8,321 nucleotides of DNA. It comes from JBJSXF01 sp046086225. Its GTDB lineage: Bacteria; Actinomycetota; Acidimicrobiia; IMCC26256; PALSA-610. The translations under genes were made by a program, and so were the position numbers. The stretch is taken from the NCBI GenBank assembly GCA_046086225.1, contig JBJSXF010000081.1, positions 1 to 8,321 of the forward strand. The letters are read 5' to 3'. Shown piece by piece: positions 1 through 5,658 of the stretch; position 1 is the first letter of the stretch; each line of letters starts with the position of its first letter. The notes beneath the pieces are model-generated. The model did no database searches. It worked only from the letters and a program-made list of their open reading frames with translations, and was not told the DNA's origin.

Positions 1-24
1 CGTGAGCGGTCGAGCGAGCACCCG

Positions 25-1164
25 TTGAGCGCCGGACGAACCCGACCCCGGGTCGTCGTGGCCGGACTGGGCGACACCGGGGTGCTCGTCGCGACCCGCC
101 TCGCCCGCACGTGCGCCGTCACCGCCGTGGCGACCCGGCCAGCGCTGGTGAGCGGCCAGGAGCTCGGCGTGCGCCTCACCGACGGGCCCCGGTGGCGCCG
201 CACCTACCTGATCCCCTACCCGAGGTTCCGACGGCTCGACCGGGTGCGTACCGTCCACGGGCGGATCACCGCGGCCGACCTCGAAGCACGCGTTGTCACG
301 ATCGAGGCGGCCGAAGGCACGATCACGAGCGAGCCCTACGACGTGCTCGTGATCGCCACCGGGGTGTCGAACGGGTTCTGGCGCCACGATCGGGTCGAGG
401 ACCTCGCCACGATCGAGGCCGGGCTCGCCGAGGTCGCGAACGAGCTGGCTGCCGCTCCCACCATCGCGGTGGTCGGCGGCGGCGCGACCGGGGTGAGCGT
501 GGCCGACAACCTGGCCCGCGCCGGCCGGGCCGAGGTGCATCTCTTCCACGGGGGCGAGCAGCCGCTGCCCGGCTACCACCCGCGCGCCCGGGCCTGGGCC
601 GCCGACACCCTCCGCCGTGACGGCGTCGTCGTCCATCCCGAACACCGGGCCGACCTGCCCGAAGGGTTCGCCACCGACCGCCTCACGCACGAGGCGGTCA
701 CCTGGTCGACCGGGCAGCCACCGTTCACTGCCGATCTCGTCTTCTGGGCGGTCGGCAAGGTACGCCCGCACACGGCATTCCTCCCCGCCGCGGTTCTCGA
801 CGCCGAGGGGTTCGTGCGCGTCGACGAGCACCTGCAGATTCCCGGCCGTCCGGAGGTGTTCGCCCTGGGCGATGTCGCGGCGAGCGACCCGCTCCGCAGC
901 TCGGCCCGCAACTGGGGATATCGGATCGTCGTCGCCAACGTGCACCGTCACCTCCGGGGCGGCCGCCGACTCCGCCGGTTCCGCCCGCCCGCCTATCGCT
1001 GGGGCTCGGTGCTCGGTCTCCAGCCCGAAGGGCTCACCGTCGTGCAACCCAACGGGAAGCGCTTCCGCTTCCCCCGCCGGGTCGCCGAGCCGATGCTCTT
1101 CGGCTGGTTCGTGACCCGCTACCTCTACGGCGGTTTGCGGCGGGAGCGACCCGAGGGCAGCTGA
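25..1164 (+). CDS. NDH-2/AIF-like FAD-dependent NAD(P)H oxidoreductase
   Basis: Predicted flavoprotein of the two-dinucleotide-binding-domain (pyridine nucleotide-disulfide reductase) superfamily, moving electrons from NAD(P)H through FAD to an unknown acceptor. Residues are counted from the TTG at 25. The N-terminal FAD Rossmann motif is G14-L-G-D-T-G19. The VLVIATG strand is at about 107-113. The NAD(P)H Rossmann motif GGGATG is at 151-156, and the second FAD motif EVFALGDVA is at 277-285. There is no CxxC redox pair, so it is not a disulfide reductase; it resembles type II NADH dehydrogenase, AIF or FSP1. The basic C-terminus with an aromatic/hydrophobic patch (about 357-370) might touch the membrane. 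Where relatives usually have GVE after the second glycine motif, this protein has GVS. The frame is open to the left edge and no clear ribosome site precedes TTG 25, so the start could lie upstream. The glycine motif sits at a normal distance from TTG 25. The family is fairly sure; the substrate is unknown. Confidence 0.85.
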   Translation: MSAGRTRPRVVVAGLGDTGVLVATRLARTCAVTAVATRPALVSGQELGVRLTDGPRWRRTYLIPYPRFRRLDRVRTVHGRITAADLEARVVTIEAAEGTITSEPYDVLVIATGVSNGFWRHDRVEDLATIEAGLAEVANELAAAPTIAVVGGGATGVSVADNLARAGRAEVHLFHGGEQPLPGYHPRARAWAADTLRRDGVVVHPEHRADLPEGFATDRLTHEAVTWSTGQPPFTADLVFWAVGKVRPHTAFLPAAVLDAEGFVRVDEHLQIPGRPEVFALGDVAASDPLRSSARNWGYRIVVANVHRHLRGGRRLRRFRPPAYRWGSVLGLQPEGLTVVQPNGKRFRFPRRVAEPMLFGWFVTRYLYGGLRRERPEGS

Positions 1165-1225
1165 GTTCCAGGTCCGCCCCCGATTGCGAGCGACACCCGC
1201 GCCGGGCATCCTCTTGCCCCGAGCG

Positions 1226-1537
1226 TCAGAGGTACCCAGGGGCCAACGGCAGTTCGACCAACGTGCCGTCGTTCTCGTCCTCTGCGCCCTGCATCGCGAG
1301 CGGCCACCGGACGACGCACTGCTCGACCGCCGCCTCCCGCACCGACTCGAGCGCCGTGAGTGACGACGCCGCTTCGACGAAGCGACCCCGCAGAACCCGC
1401 CTCTCGGCCTCATCGGCGAGCCGCTTCACCTCTCGCACGAGTGCCATGAATACCCGTCCATCGACCATGGCGCCACCGATCACTCCCGCATCGGGACCGG
1501 GACCTTCATCGTTCGTCGCTGCCATCACGCCGCCCAA
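1226..1537 (-). CDS. Small helical protein of unknown function, third gene of the NYN-WhiB operon
   Basis: A 103-residue protein I do not recognise. The TTG at 1537 is preferred because AGGAGG (1550-1545) lies seven bases upstream, which is ideal spacing. The in-frame GTG at 1528 and ATG at 1525 are too far from it. With this start the gene overlaps the end of the WhiB gene by 13 bases, implying translational coupling. After a flexible Gly/Pro-rich start (about 1-25), residues 27-78 are mostly helix-forming and rich in Arg, Glu, Ala and Leu, suggesting a helical hairpin or coiled coil. The tail is acidic (about 84-92) and ends in a short hydrophobic stretch. There is a single Cys, no signal peptide and no membrane segment. 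Its place at the end of the operon suggests a partner or modulator of the WhiB or NYN protein, but that is inference from position only. Confidence 0.75.
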   Translation of the reverse strand: MGGVMAATNDEGPGPDAGVIGGAMVDGRVFMALVREVKRLADEAERRVLRGRFVEAASSLTALESVREAAVEQCVVRWPLAMQGAEDENDGTLVELPLAPGYL

Positions 1538-2148
1538 GTTCCATCCTCCTGACCGAACCGCGGTTCGGTGATCAGGGTCCGCCGGACCCGCTCTACTGTC
1601 TTGTAACTCACACTGCCGATCAGATCGGCGATTGCACGATTGCTCCAGCCCTCGCCGTGGAGAAGGTCGATCGCTTCACGGCGCACGCTGACCTCATCGA
1701 GCTCGAGTTCGTCGGCGATCGCATTCAGCGAGTCCCCGTCGTGGAGCCGTGCAACGATCATCTCGCCGCGAACGATCACCTGCTCGGGGAGCGTGGCACC
1801 GGCGCACGAGGCCCGAAACCGGACCGCCTCGAGCAGCTCCCAACGTTCCGCCGGACCGAGCCCGCCGAAGTGACCCCACATCTCCTCAGCGGACCGGGGG
1901 AGCTGACGGCCCCGCCCGAACCACACACCCTCGACCAGGCATTCGGTGCGGACGGGACAGGCACGACAGCGAGCCCGATCGTCCGAGCCGAGTGGTTCAT
2001 CGGAGGAGTACCGGTCACGGTCCGACGCCCGGCACCGGGCCGACGCCCAATCGACAGGGACGCGTTCCGCTCCTGCGACCGGAGCAATGAGTCGCATCAC
2101 GTGATCGAGGTCGAACCCGGACTCTCCACCGCCACCTGCGGTACTCAC
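1525..2148 (-). CDS. WhiB-like Fe-S protein fused to C-terminal tandem helix-turn-helix units
   Basis: A 207-residue predicted transcription regulator. The N-terminal half is a WhiB-like (Wbl) domain with cysteines at 39, 61, 64 and 70 (C-x21-C-x2-C-x5-C). This pattern binds a [4Fe-4S] cluster and senses oxygen, nitric oxide or redox state in known Wbl proteins. The usual G[VI]WGG turn is altered to MWGHFGGL (90-97). Known Wbl proteins are mostly single-domain, around 80-130 residues, and several act by binding the main sigma factor. This one adds about 80 residues carrying two similar HTH-like units, at roughly 130-158 and 161-190, each with a DG or EG turn and an AIADxL core. The start is GTG 2148: GGGGAGG (2159-2153) lies four bases upstream, and the start overlaps the NYN stop as GTGA. 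It is the second gene of a three-gene operon. It probably regulates its own operon, the divergent RHH gene, or both (inference). Confidence 0.85.
   Translation of the reverse strand: MSTAGGGGESGFDLDHVMRLIAPVAGAERVPVDWASARCRASDRDRYSSDEPLGSDDRARCRACPVRTECLVEGVWFGRGRQLPRSAEEMWGHFGGLGPAERWELLEAVRFRASCAGATLPEQVIVRGEMIVARLHDGDSLNAIADELELDEVSVRREAIDLLHGEGWSNRAIADLIGSVSYKTVERVRRTLITEPRFGQEDGTWAA
1545..1550 (-). promoter_or_regulatory. Shine-Dalgarno AGGAGG deciding a TTG start
   Basis: A perfect AGGAGG on the minus strand, inside the 3' end of the WhiB-like gene, lies seven bases before TTG 1537. It lies 16 bases before GTG 1528 and 19 before ATG 1525. This makes TTG the likely start of the small downstream gene. 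Confidence 0.7.
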
Positions 2149-2630
2149 GCCGCCTCCCCGGAGAGATCGTCGGCCACAGCATCGTGCTGATCCGGGAGGT
2201 AGCGGATCTCACACCCGAGCAGTCGGTATCGCGTCGAAACCGATCCCCGGCGCCCGATCACGATCACCTCGAGTTCCGCGGCTCTGGCCGCCGTCGCCAG
2301 CGGGAGGAATGCGTGGTCGCCGCTGCCGATCACGAGGCGACCGAAGCGCCCGCAGACCCACTCGGGCGGAGCATCCCCGACCAAAGCCCGGTCGGCCCCG
2401 TCCCGACCCCGGGCGAGTCTGATGATCCAGGAGAACGGAGCGCCGAAGGCGATTCGCCGGACGATCCGCCGATTCGCTGCGACGAACACCAGATCTCCGG
2501 CGCGGTAGCCACTGAGCCGGACAAAGTCGGCAAGGGCGGACTCGACCGCTCCCGGGGCGGGATACGCCCCACCAGCCAGATTCTCGGCGTCGACGAGGTG
2601 GAGAGAGGGGCGATTCGCACCTTTTCTCAA
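2145..2630 (-). CDS. NYN (PIN-like) domain protein, predicted ribonuclease
   Basis: A 161-residue protein that is essentially one NYN domain, the PIN-like fold of metal-dependent RNases related to LabA and MARF1-type proteins. Residues are counted from TTG 2630. The first strand reads HLVDAEN (D14, E16, N17), with GADRALVGD at 78-86 (D80, D86) and the signature IGSGDHAFLPL at 101-111 (D105). The final strand-helix pair is EVIVIGRRGSVSTRYRLLGC at 121-140. The acidic residues expected to bind metal are therefore present, although the family's common SGDxDF is SGDHAF here. An ATG further upstream (2783) would add 51 unlikely residues through the AT-rich promoter. The TTG at 2630 has an excellent ribosome site and is the only ATG, GTG or TTG I find in frame downstream of the predicted transcription start. 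It is the first gene of the operon; its TGA overlaps the WhiB GTG. RNase activity is inferred from the family and the target is unknown. Confidence 0.82.
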   Translation of the reverse strand: MRKGANRPSLHLVDAENLAGGAYPAPGAVESALADFVRLSGYRAGDLVFVAANRRIVRRIAFGAPFSWIIRLARGRDGADRALVGDAPPEWVCGRFGRLVIGSGDHAFLPLATAARAAELEVIVIGRRGSVSTRYRLLGCEIRYLPDQHDAVADDLSGEAA

Positions 2631-2633
2631 GCG

Positions 2634-2645
2634 CCTTCCTTTCCT
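2634..2645 (-). promoter_or_regulatory. Strong purine-rich ribosome site for the NYN gene
   Basis: The minus strand reads AGGAAAGGAAGG followed by CGC and then TTG at 2630. The first AGGAAAGG core lies seven bases from the TTG. This decides the start in favour of TTG over the upstream ATG at 2783. Confidence 0.7.
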
Positions 2646-2676
2646 GAGCTCGAGGGCCGACAGGCCTCTCCTGCCG

Positions 2677-2707
2677 TCACCCGACCGCCACCGGGGCGGT
2701 CGAGTGA
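2677..2707. promoter_or_regulatory. 31-bp imperfect palindrome at the NYN operon transcription start
   Basis: The inverted repeat is centred on 2692, and 13 of its 15 symmetric pairs match. The core arms are CGACCGCC (2682-2689) and GGCGGTCG (2695-2702). The outer arms are TCAC (2677-2680) and GTGA (2704-2707). The mismatched pairs are 2681/2703 and 2690/2694. It lies directly downstream of the predicted -10 (2715-2710) and so spans the likely transcription start. It could be an operator where a dimeric repressor blocks initiation, or a hairpin at the 5' end of the mRNA. The symmetry is seen directly; the role is inferred. The WhiB-HTH and RHH proteins are the obvious candidate ligands. Confidence 0.6.
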
Positions 2708-2709
2708 GG

Positions 2710-2738
2710 ACACTACCACATACGCCGGGGATGCACAA
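2710..2738 (-). promoter_or_regulatory. Predicted promoter of the NYN-WhiB operon
   Basis: On the minus strand, TTGTGC (2738-2733) as -35 is followed by a 17-base spacer and TAGTGT (2715-2710) as -10. The latter fits the actinobacterial TAnnnT pattern. The start site would be near 2703, giving a leader of about 70 bases before TTG 2630. The start falls inside the 31-bp palindrome. Confidence 0.5.
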
Positions 2739-2760
2739 GTCCTGTTCACTCCAACATACA

Positions 2761-2808
2761 TTGAGAATTACCTTTGAAATCAAATTACATAGAGACGTAC
2801 CAAATTTG
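2761..2808. promoter_or_regulatory. AT-rich block with short palindromes between divergent genes
   Basis: Bases 2751-2810 are 70% A+T in an otherwise strongly GC-rich window. The block contains TTTGAAATCAAA (2773-2784; 5-base arms, 2-base centre) and the 8-base palindrome CAAATTTG (2801-2808). CAAATT is repeated at 2781 and 2801, exactly 20 bases apart, and AATTAC is repeated at 2766 and 2783. Same-face spacing of repeated half-sites suggests a protein-binding or easily melted control region. RHH proteins often bind their own promoter, so autoregulation by the gene at 2895 is plausible. I see no clean -35/-10 pair on the plus strand here. Confidence 0.4.
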
Positions 2809-2834
2809 TTCGGAAGATGGTTTCGACGCCGTCA

Positions 2835-2871
2835 GGACCGGCCCGAACACCGGTCGGACCCGGGCCTGTCC
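2835..2871. repeat. Inverted repeat upstream of the RHH gene
   Basis: Arms 2835-2845 (GGACCGGCCCG) and 2861-2871 (CGGGCCTGTCC) match at 10 of 11 positions around a 15-base centre containing ACCGGT. It lies 24 bases before ATG 2895. It could form a leader hairpin if transcription starts in the AT-rich block, or serve as an operator if it starts near 2895. GC-rich inverted repeats arise by chance fairly often in such genomes. Confidence 0.35.
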
Positions 2872-2882
2872 CGAACGCTCAA

Positions 2883-2888
2883 TACGCT
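2883..2888 (+). promoter_or_regulatory. Possible -10 for a leaderless RHH transcript
   Basis: TACGCT fits TAnnnT and ends six bases before ATG 2895, the geometry of leaderless actinobacterial genes. There is no Shine-Dalgarno before that ATG, which fits leaderless translation. No convincing -35 was found, so this is a weak call. Confidence 0.25.
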
Positions 2889-2894
2889 CGCCGC

Positions 2895-4019
2895 ATGACA
2901 GCGAAGCGGTTGATCGAGGTGTACCTGCCCAACTCGACGGTCGACCGGCTCACGGATGCGCTCGCCAGGTACGGCGACCTCTACGGCGACCGATCCGCCT
3001 TCGTGAACGACGCGATCGAGAACCTGCTGGTGCGACTCGCCGCCCGGGAAGACGACCAGCGAAATCGGCCCCGAACGACTCCGAACCGGTTCGCCCCCGA
3101 CGAAGTGGCGGCGAGGGTGGCCGTGAGGACGCCGGTCGCCGGTGCCCGGACGACATCCGGCATTCCCGTCAATCCCGATGCTCAGCCGACTTTCGGTCTC
3201 CACAACCACGACTGGCCCACGCTCTGGGCCGCATCAGAACTCGGCAGGAAACCTCTGAACGACGACGACGCCTGGAGCCATTCCGGCCCGGGAACCGCAG
3301 CCGGCGGCCTACCTGTCGACCTCGCGAAGTGGGCCATCCGACTCGGTGACTACGCATGGGATCTGGCCGTTGCGGCATCGGGGACGGACATCAAGCTGGC
3401 GCAGTCAGGCTTCCCGTCCCCGCGAACGCAGCCCGACGAACGGCTCGGCCCGGCAACGGATGGAACACCGGAGTTCGACCGCACCACGATGAAGCGTCAA
3501 CGGAAGGATGCAACGAACCGCTTCCGGACCCACTTCGTCGGTCATGCGTCCAAGCGAGGTGCACTCGAAGGCCCCCTCCTCGCCCTCCACCTCGTAGGTA
3601 TCGATCCTTCCGATCCGAAGGCAGTGATGCTGACCCCGGAGGGGATCGACCTGCTCACGGAGCTCGACGGCCTCATGCCTTCGCCCGACGACCCGGCCCG
3701 ACCGGAGCACCGACGCGCATTCCTGGCCCACCTGGCCCGGTGGGCGCCCGCCGACTTTGCATTCCTCGCTGATCTGATCCGCGCAATCGACAGCGGTACG
3801 ACCCAGCGGTCGTCGCTCAAGGATGCGCTCCGGGAACGCCACCGAGACCCCGAGGGCGCCGGAGCTTCGACGCTCTCCACCAACATCGCCGGGTTCATCG
3901 CCCGCGGCCGGGAGTGGGGCCTGATCGACCCCAAGCAGGGTCCCGGACGGGTCTATCTCCTCACCCCGGACGCAGTCTCGGCGATCGAGACTGCCGAGCG
4001 GGACCGATCGACTCGATAG
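2895..4019 (+). CDS. RHH protein with C-terminal winged-helix-like units, function unknown
   Basis: A 374-residue predicted DNA-binding protein of no family I can name. Residues 4-48 fit the ribbon-helix-helix (CopG/MetJ-type) fold: a short strand RLIEVYLP, a helix about 15-26, a GDLYGDRS turn, and a helix about 34-48. A low-complexity linker follows. Next comes a distinctive block, FGLHNHDWPTLWAASELG (100-117), then an acidic stretch. The C-terminal half has two segments resembling winged helices. One is about 221-259 and ends VMLTPEGIDLL; the other is about 286-364 and ends VYLLTPDAVSAI. There are no membrane segments, signal peptide or cysteines. ATG 2895 is chosen because the RHH strand begins a few residues later. 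An in-frame ATG at 2817 would add 26 Pro/Gly-rich residues with a purine run too close to act as a ribosome site. It is divergent from the NYN-WhiB operon and likely shares its control region. Confidence 0.7.
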   Translation: MTAKRLIEVYLPNSTVDRLTDALARYGDLYGDRSAFVNDAIENLLVRLAAREDDQRNRPRTTPNRFAPDEVAARVAVRTPVAGARTTSGIPVNPDAQPTFGLHNHDWPTLWAASELGRKPLNDDDAWSHSGPGTAAGGLPVDLAKWAIRLGDYAWDLAVAASGTDIKLAQSGFPSPRTQPDERLGPATDGTPEFDRTTMKRQRKDATNRFRTHFVGHASKRGALEGPLLALHLVGIDPSDPKAVMLTPEGIDLLTELDGLMPSPDDPARPEHRRAFLAHLARWAPADFAFLADLIRAIDSGTTQRSSLKDALRERHRDPEGAGASTLSTNIAGFIARGREWGLIDPKQGPGRVYLLTPDAVSAIETAERDRSTR

Positions 4020-4034
4020 CCGCCTCGCTCGCCT

Positions 4035-5537
4035 TCACAGCTCCAGCGCGTTGATCCCGGCCGCGGACCGGACCGTGGCCGGGGTGTCGACCCAGCCGCC
4101 ATCGGCGACGGCCGCGACGACGTCGACATCCTCACTCACCGCGTAGCAACGGCGGCCGTCTTCGAGCCCGCATATCGCGACGGCCCGTTCGGGCGCCCCC
4201 GACCGGGCGTACACGGCCGCAGCGGCCTCGACGGTGCACGGGCCGGTCGCTTCGTCCGCGACTTCGACCGGATCGTCACCGAGCACGTTGTGCTGCTCCT
4301 CGATCGGTCCGGTCGTGAGCGGACCGGGGTCAGCCGACCAAACCGCCGCCACATGCTTCGTCATGTGCATCCCGACTCCGGTCACCATGACGTTGCCGGC
4401 GCGACCGGCGCGAATCGCATCGACGACGTGACTGATCGAGTGGCTCATGTAGTTGCTGCCCGGGCCGCCGTAGTACGGGAGGCCGCCGGTGAACGTGATC
4501 GGGCGAGGGTCGTCGTCGGCCAGTCCGAGGGCATCGGCCGCGAAGGCGATGGCCGCACCGAAGCAGCTGTAGAGATCGAAGCCGTCGAGCCGATCGACGG
4601 TGACGCCGGCGCGCCGCAGCGCTTCGGTCGTGGCCGCCCGCATGCCGGCCGACCCCGCGAGGTCCGTCCGGCCGGCCACGTGCGAGGCGTCCCGAGCGAA
4701 GCCCGATCCTCGCAGGTGGACCCGCCACTCCTCGGGGACACCCCACGCGTCGGCAACAGCCGTGGTGACCACGACGTTGGCCGCCGCCATGTCGACGGCC
4801 GGGAACGCAGTCATCGCCTTCGAGTAGGGCGTGACGACGAGACGATTGTCGGGCCCGCCGGCGAGGAGTTCCTCGGGCGTGCGCTCGACCCGGAACCAGG
4901 CGTCATCGGTTCGGGCCGCCACTCGGCTCAGCCCGGCCATCCGCTCTCCCAGCACTCGGCGGTCCTCGGCCGACGCGCCCCGCTTCGCCCATCGGGCCTG
5001 CTCGAGCAGGGCGAAGGTGAGCCAGGCGGGCAGCACGCCGTGACGGCGCTCGGTCGGGAGGTACCAGGTGTCGAGAGTCTCGAGCACTGAGGGACGAGCC
5101 GCCGACGGGAACGACCACGGGACCGTCTCGCCCGCCGCCTCGTACCGGCCGAGAGTCGCGGCCGCCTCGGCGCCGACGACGACCGCCGCCGAGCACTCAC
5201 CTCGGACCATGAGCGCGGCCACCTTGTCGATGAGCCGCTGGGGCGATGTGCCGGCGAGGATCGAGGCCGAGGTCGGCATCTCCGGGCGGCCGAGCCGGGC
5301 CGCGAGCCGCCCGCCCGGATCGTCGTACTCCCACGAGAGACAGTGCACGACAGCGAGATGGTCGAGGTCACCGACGACGTCTCGCGCCGTCCCGACGTCG
5401 GCAGCCGCGGCCCGCACGACCTCTTCCCACATGGTGAGGGGCTCGGGGGCGGCGTCCAGACCTCGCCAGATCCGTCTGGCCGTCCCGACGATGCAGACGC
5501 CGGTTCCGTCTCCGCCGCCGGCCGGCGTTCCGCTCAC
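4035..5537 (-). CDS. Type-1 thiolase-like protein (TLP1-like), often annotated acetyl-CoA acetyltransferase
   Basis: A 500-residue member of the thiolase superfamily with the extra C-terminal domain typical of mycobacterial type-1 thiolase-like proteins. Thiolase-fold landmarks are GVCIVGTARRIW (13-24), VVVGAEAAATLGRYE (119-133), FDLYSCFGAAI (320-330), GGLPYYGGPGSNYMSHSI (351-368) and NVMVTGVGMHMTKH (382-395). The extra domain is about residues 417-490. Classical catalytic residues are not seen. The nucleophile region reads ILAGTSPQ (93-100) with no Cys, the NEAF motif is replaced by DLYSCF, the GHP histidine is missing, and the C-terminal CxGGG cysteine is replaced. It probably binds CoA thioesters without ordinary thiolysis, a role in lipid or sterol metabolism being likely but unproven. 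The GTG start at 5537 has no strong ribosome site. It converges on the RHH gene with a 15-base gap and diverges from the InhA-like gene. Confidence 0.82.
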   Translation of the reverse strand: MSGTPAGGGDGTGVCIVGTARRIWRGLDAAPEPLTMWEEVVRAAAADVGTARDVVGDLDHLAVVHCLSWEYDDPGGRLAARLGRPEMPTSASILAGTSPQRLIDKVAALMVRGECSAAVVVGAEAAATLGRYEAAGETVPWSFPSAARPSVLETLDTWYLPTERRHGVLPAWLTFALLEQARWAKRGASAEDRRVLGERMAGLSRVAARTDDAWFRVERTPEELLAGGPDNRLVVTPYSKAMTAFPAVDMAAANVVVTTAVADAWGVPEEWRVHLRGSGFARDASHVAGRTDLAGSAGMRAATTEALRRAGVTVDRLDGFDLYSCFGAAIAFAADALGLADDDPRPITFTGGLPYYGGPGSNYMSHSISHVVDAIRAGRAGNVMVTGVGMHMTKHVAAVWSADPGPLTTGPIEEQHNVLGDDPVEVADEATGPCTVEAAAAVYARSGAPERAVAICGLEDGRRCYAVSEDVDVVAAVADGGWVDTPATVRSAAGINALEL

Positions 5538-5658
5538 TGGGACACCCGAGCCGCGCCGTCCACCTCGGCCACAGAAAAAGTGAATCTCATAACATGAAAA
5601 CTCTAGCCGCTATTGTGCCCTCGAACCCCCGGGACGGAACCCGAACGACGGAGAAGCC
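5538..5658. promoter_or_regulatory. Divergent intergenic region of the thiolase-like and InhA-like genes
   Basis: A 121-base spacer with an A+T-rich core (5571-5600, 22 of 30 bases), where both promoters probably lie. On the plus strand TAACAT (5590-5595) and TATTGT (5611-5616) fit TAnnnT, but neither has a good -35 partner. No clear operator is seen. Confidence 0.35.
5650..5655 (+). promoter_or_regulatory. Shine-Dalgarno of the InhA-like gene
   Basis: GGAGAA lies three bases before ATG 5659 (five from GGAG), supporting this start. The N-terminal strand of the Rossmann fold begins at once after it. Confidence 0.6.

Noticed and set aside
1204..1219. GGGCA/TGCCC hairpin between the flavoprotein gene and the small convergent gene
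   Set aside because: Only five pairs and no T-tract on either side; chance is likely in GC-rich DNA.
2184..2777. 197-codon plus-strand frame opposite the NYN gene
   Set aside because: No domain seen; the minus-strand frame carries the NYN motifs, a ribosome site and a promoter.
2631..2783. Upstream ATG start for the NYN gene at 2783
   Set aside because: It would translate through the predicted promoter and palindrome; TTG 2630 has the strong ribosome site and begins just before the first strand of the domain.
4290..5090. Long plus-strand open frame opposite the thiolase-like gene
   Set aside because: It lies wholly antisense to a gene with clear family motifs; its product has an Arg/Gly/Pro-rich composition typical of GC-rich shadow frames and no recognisable domain.
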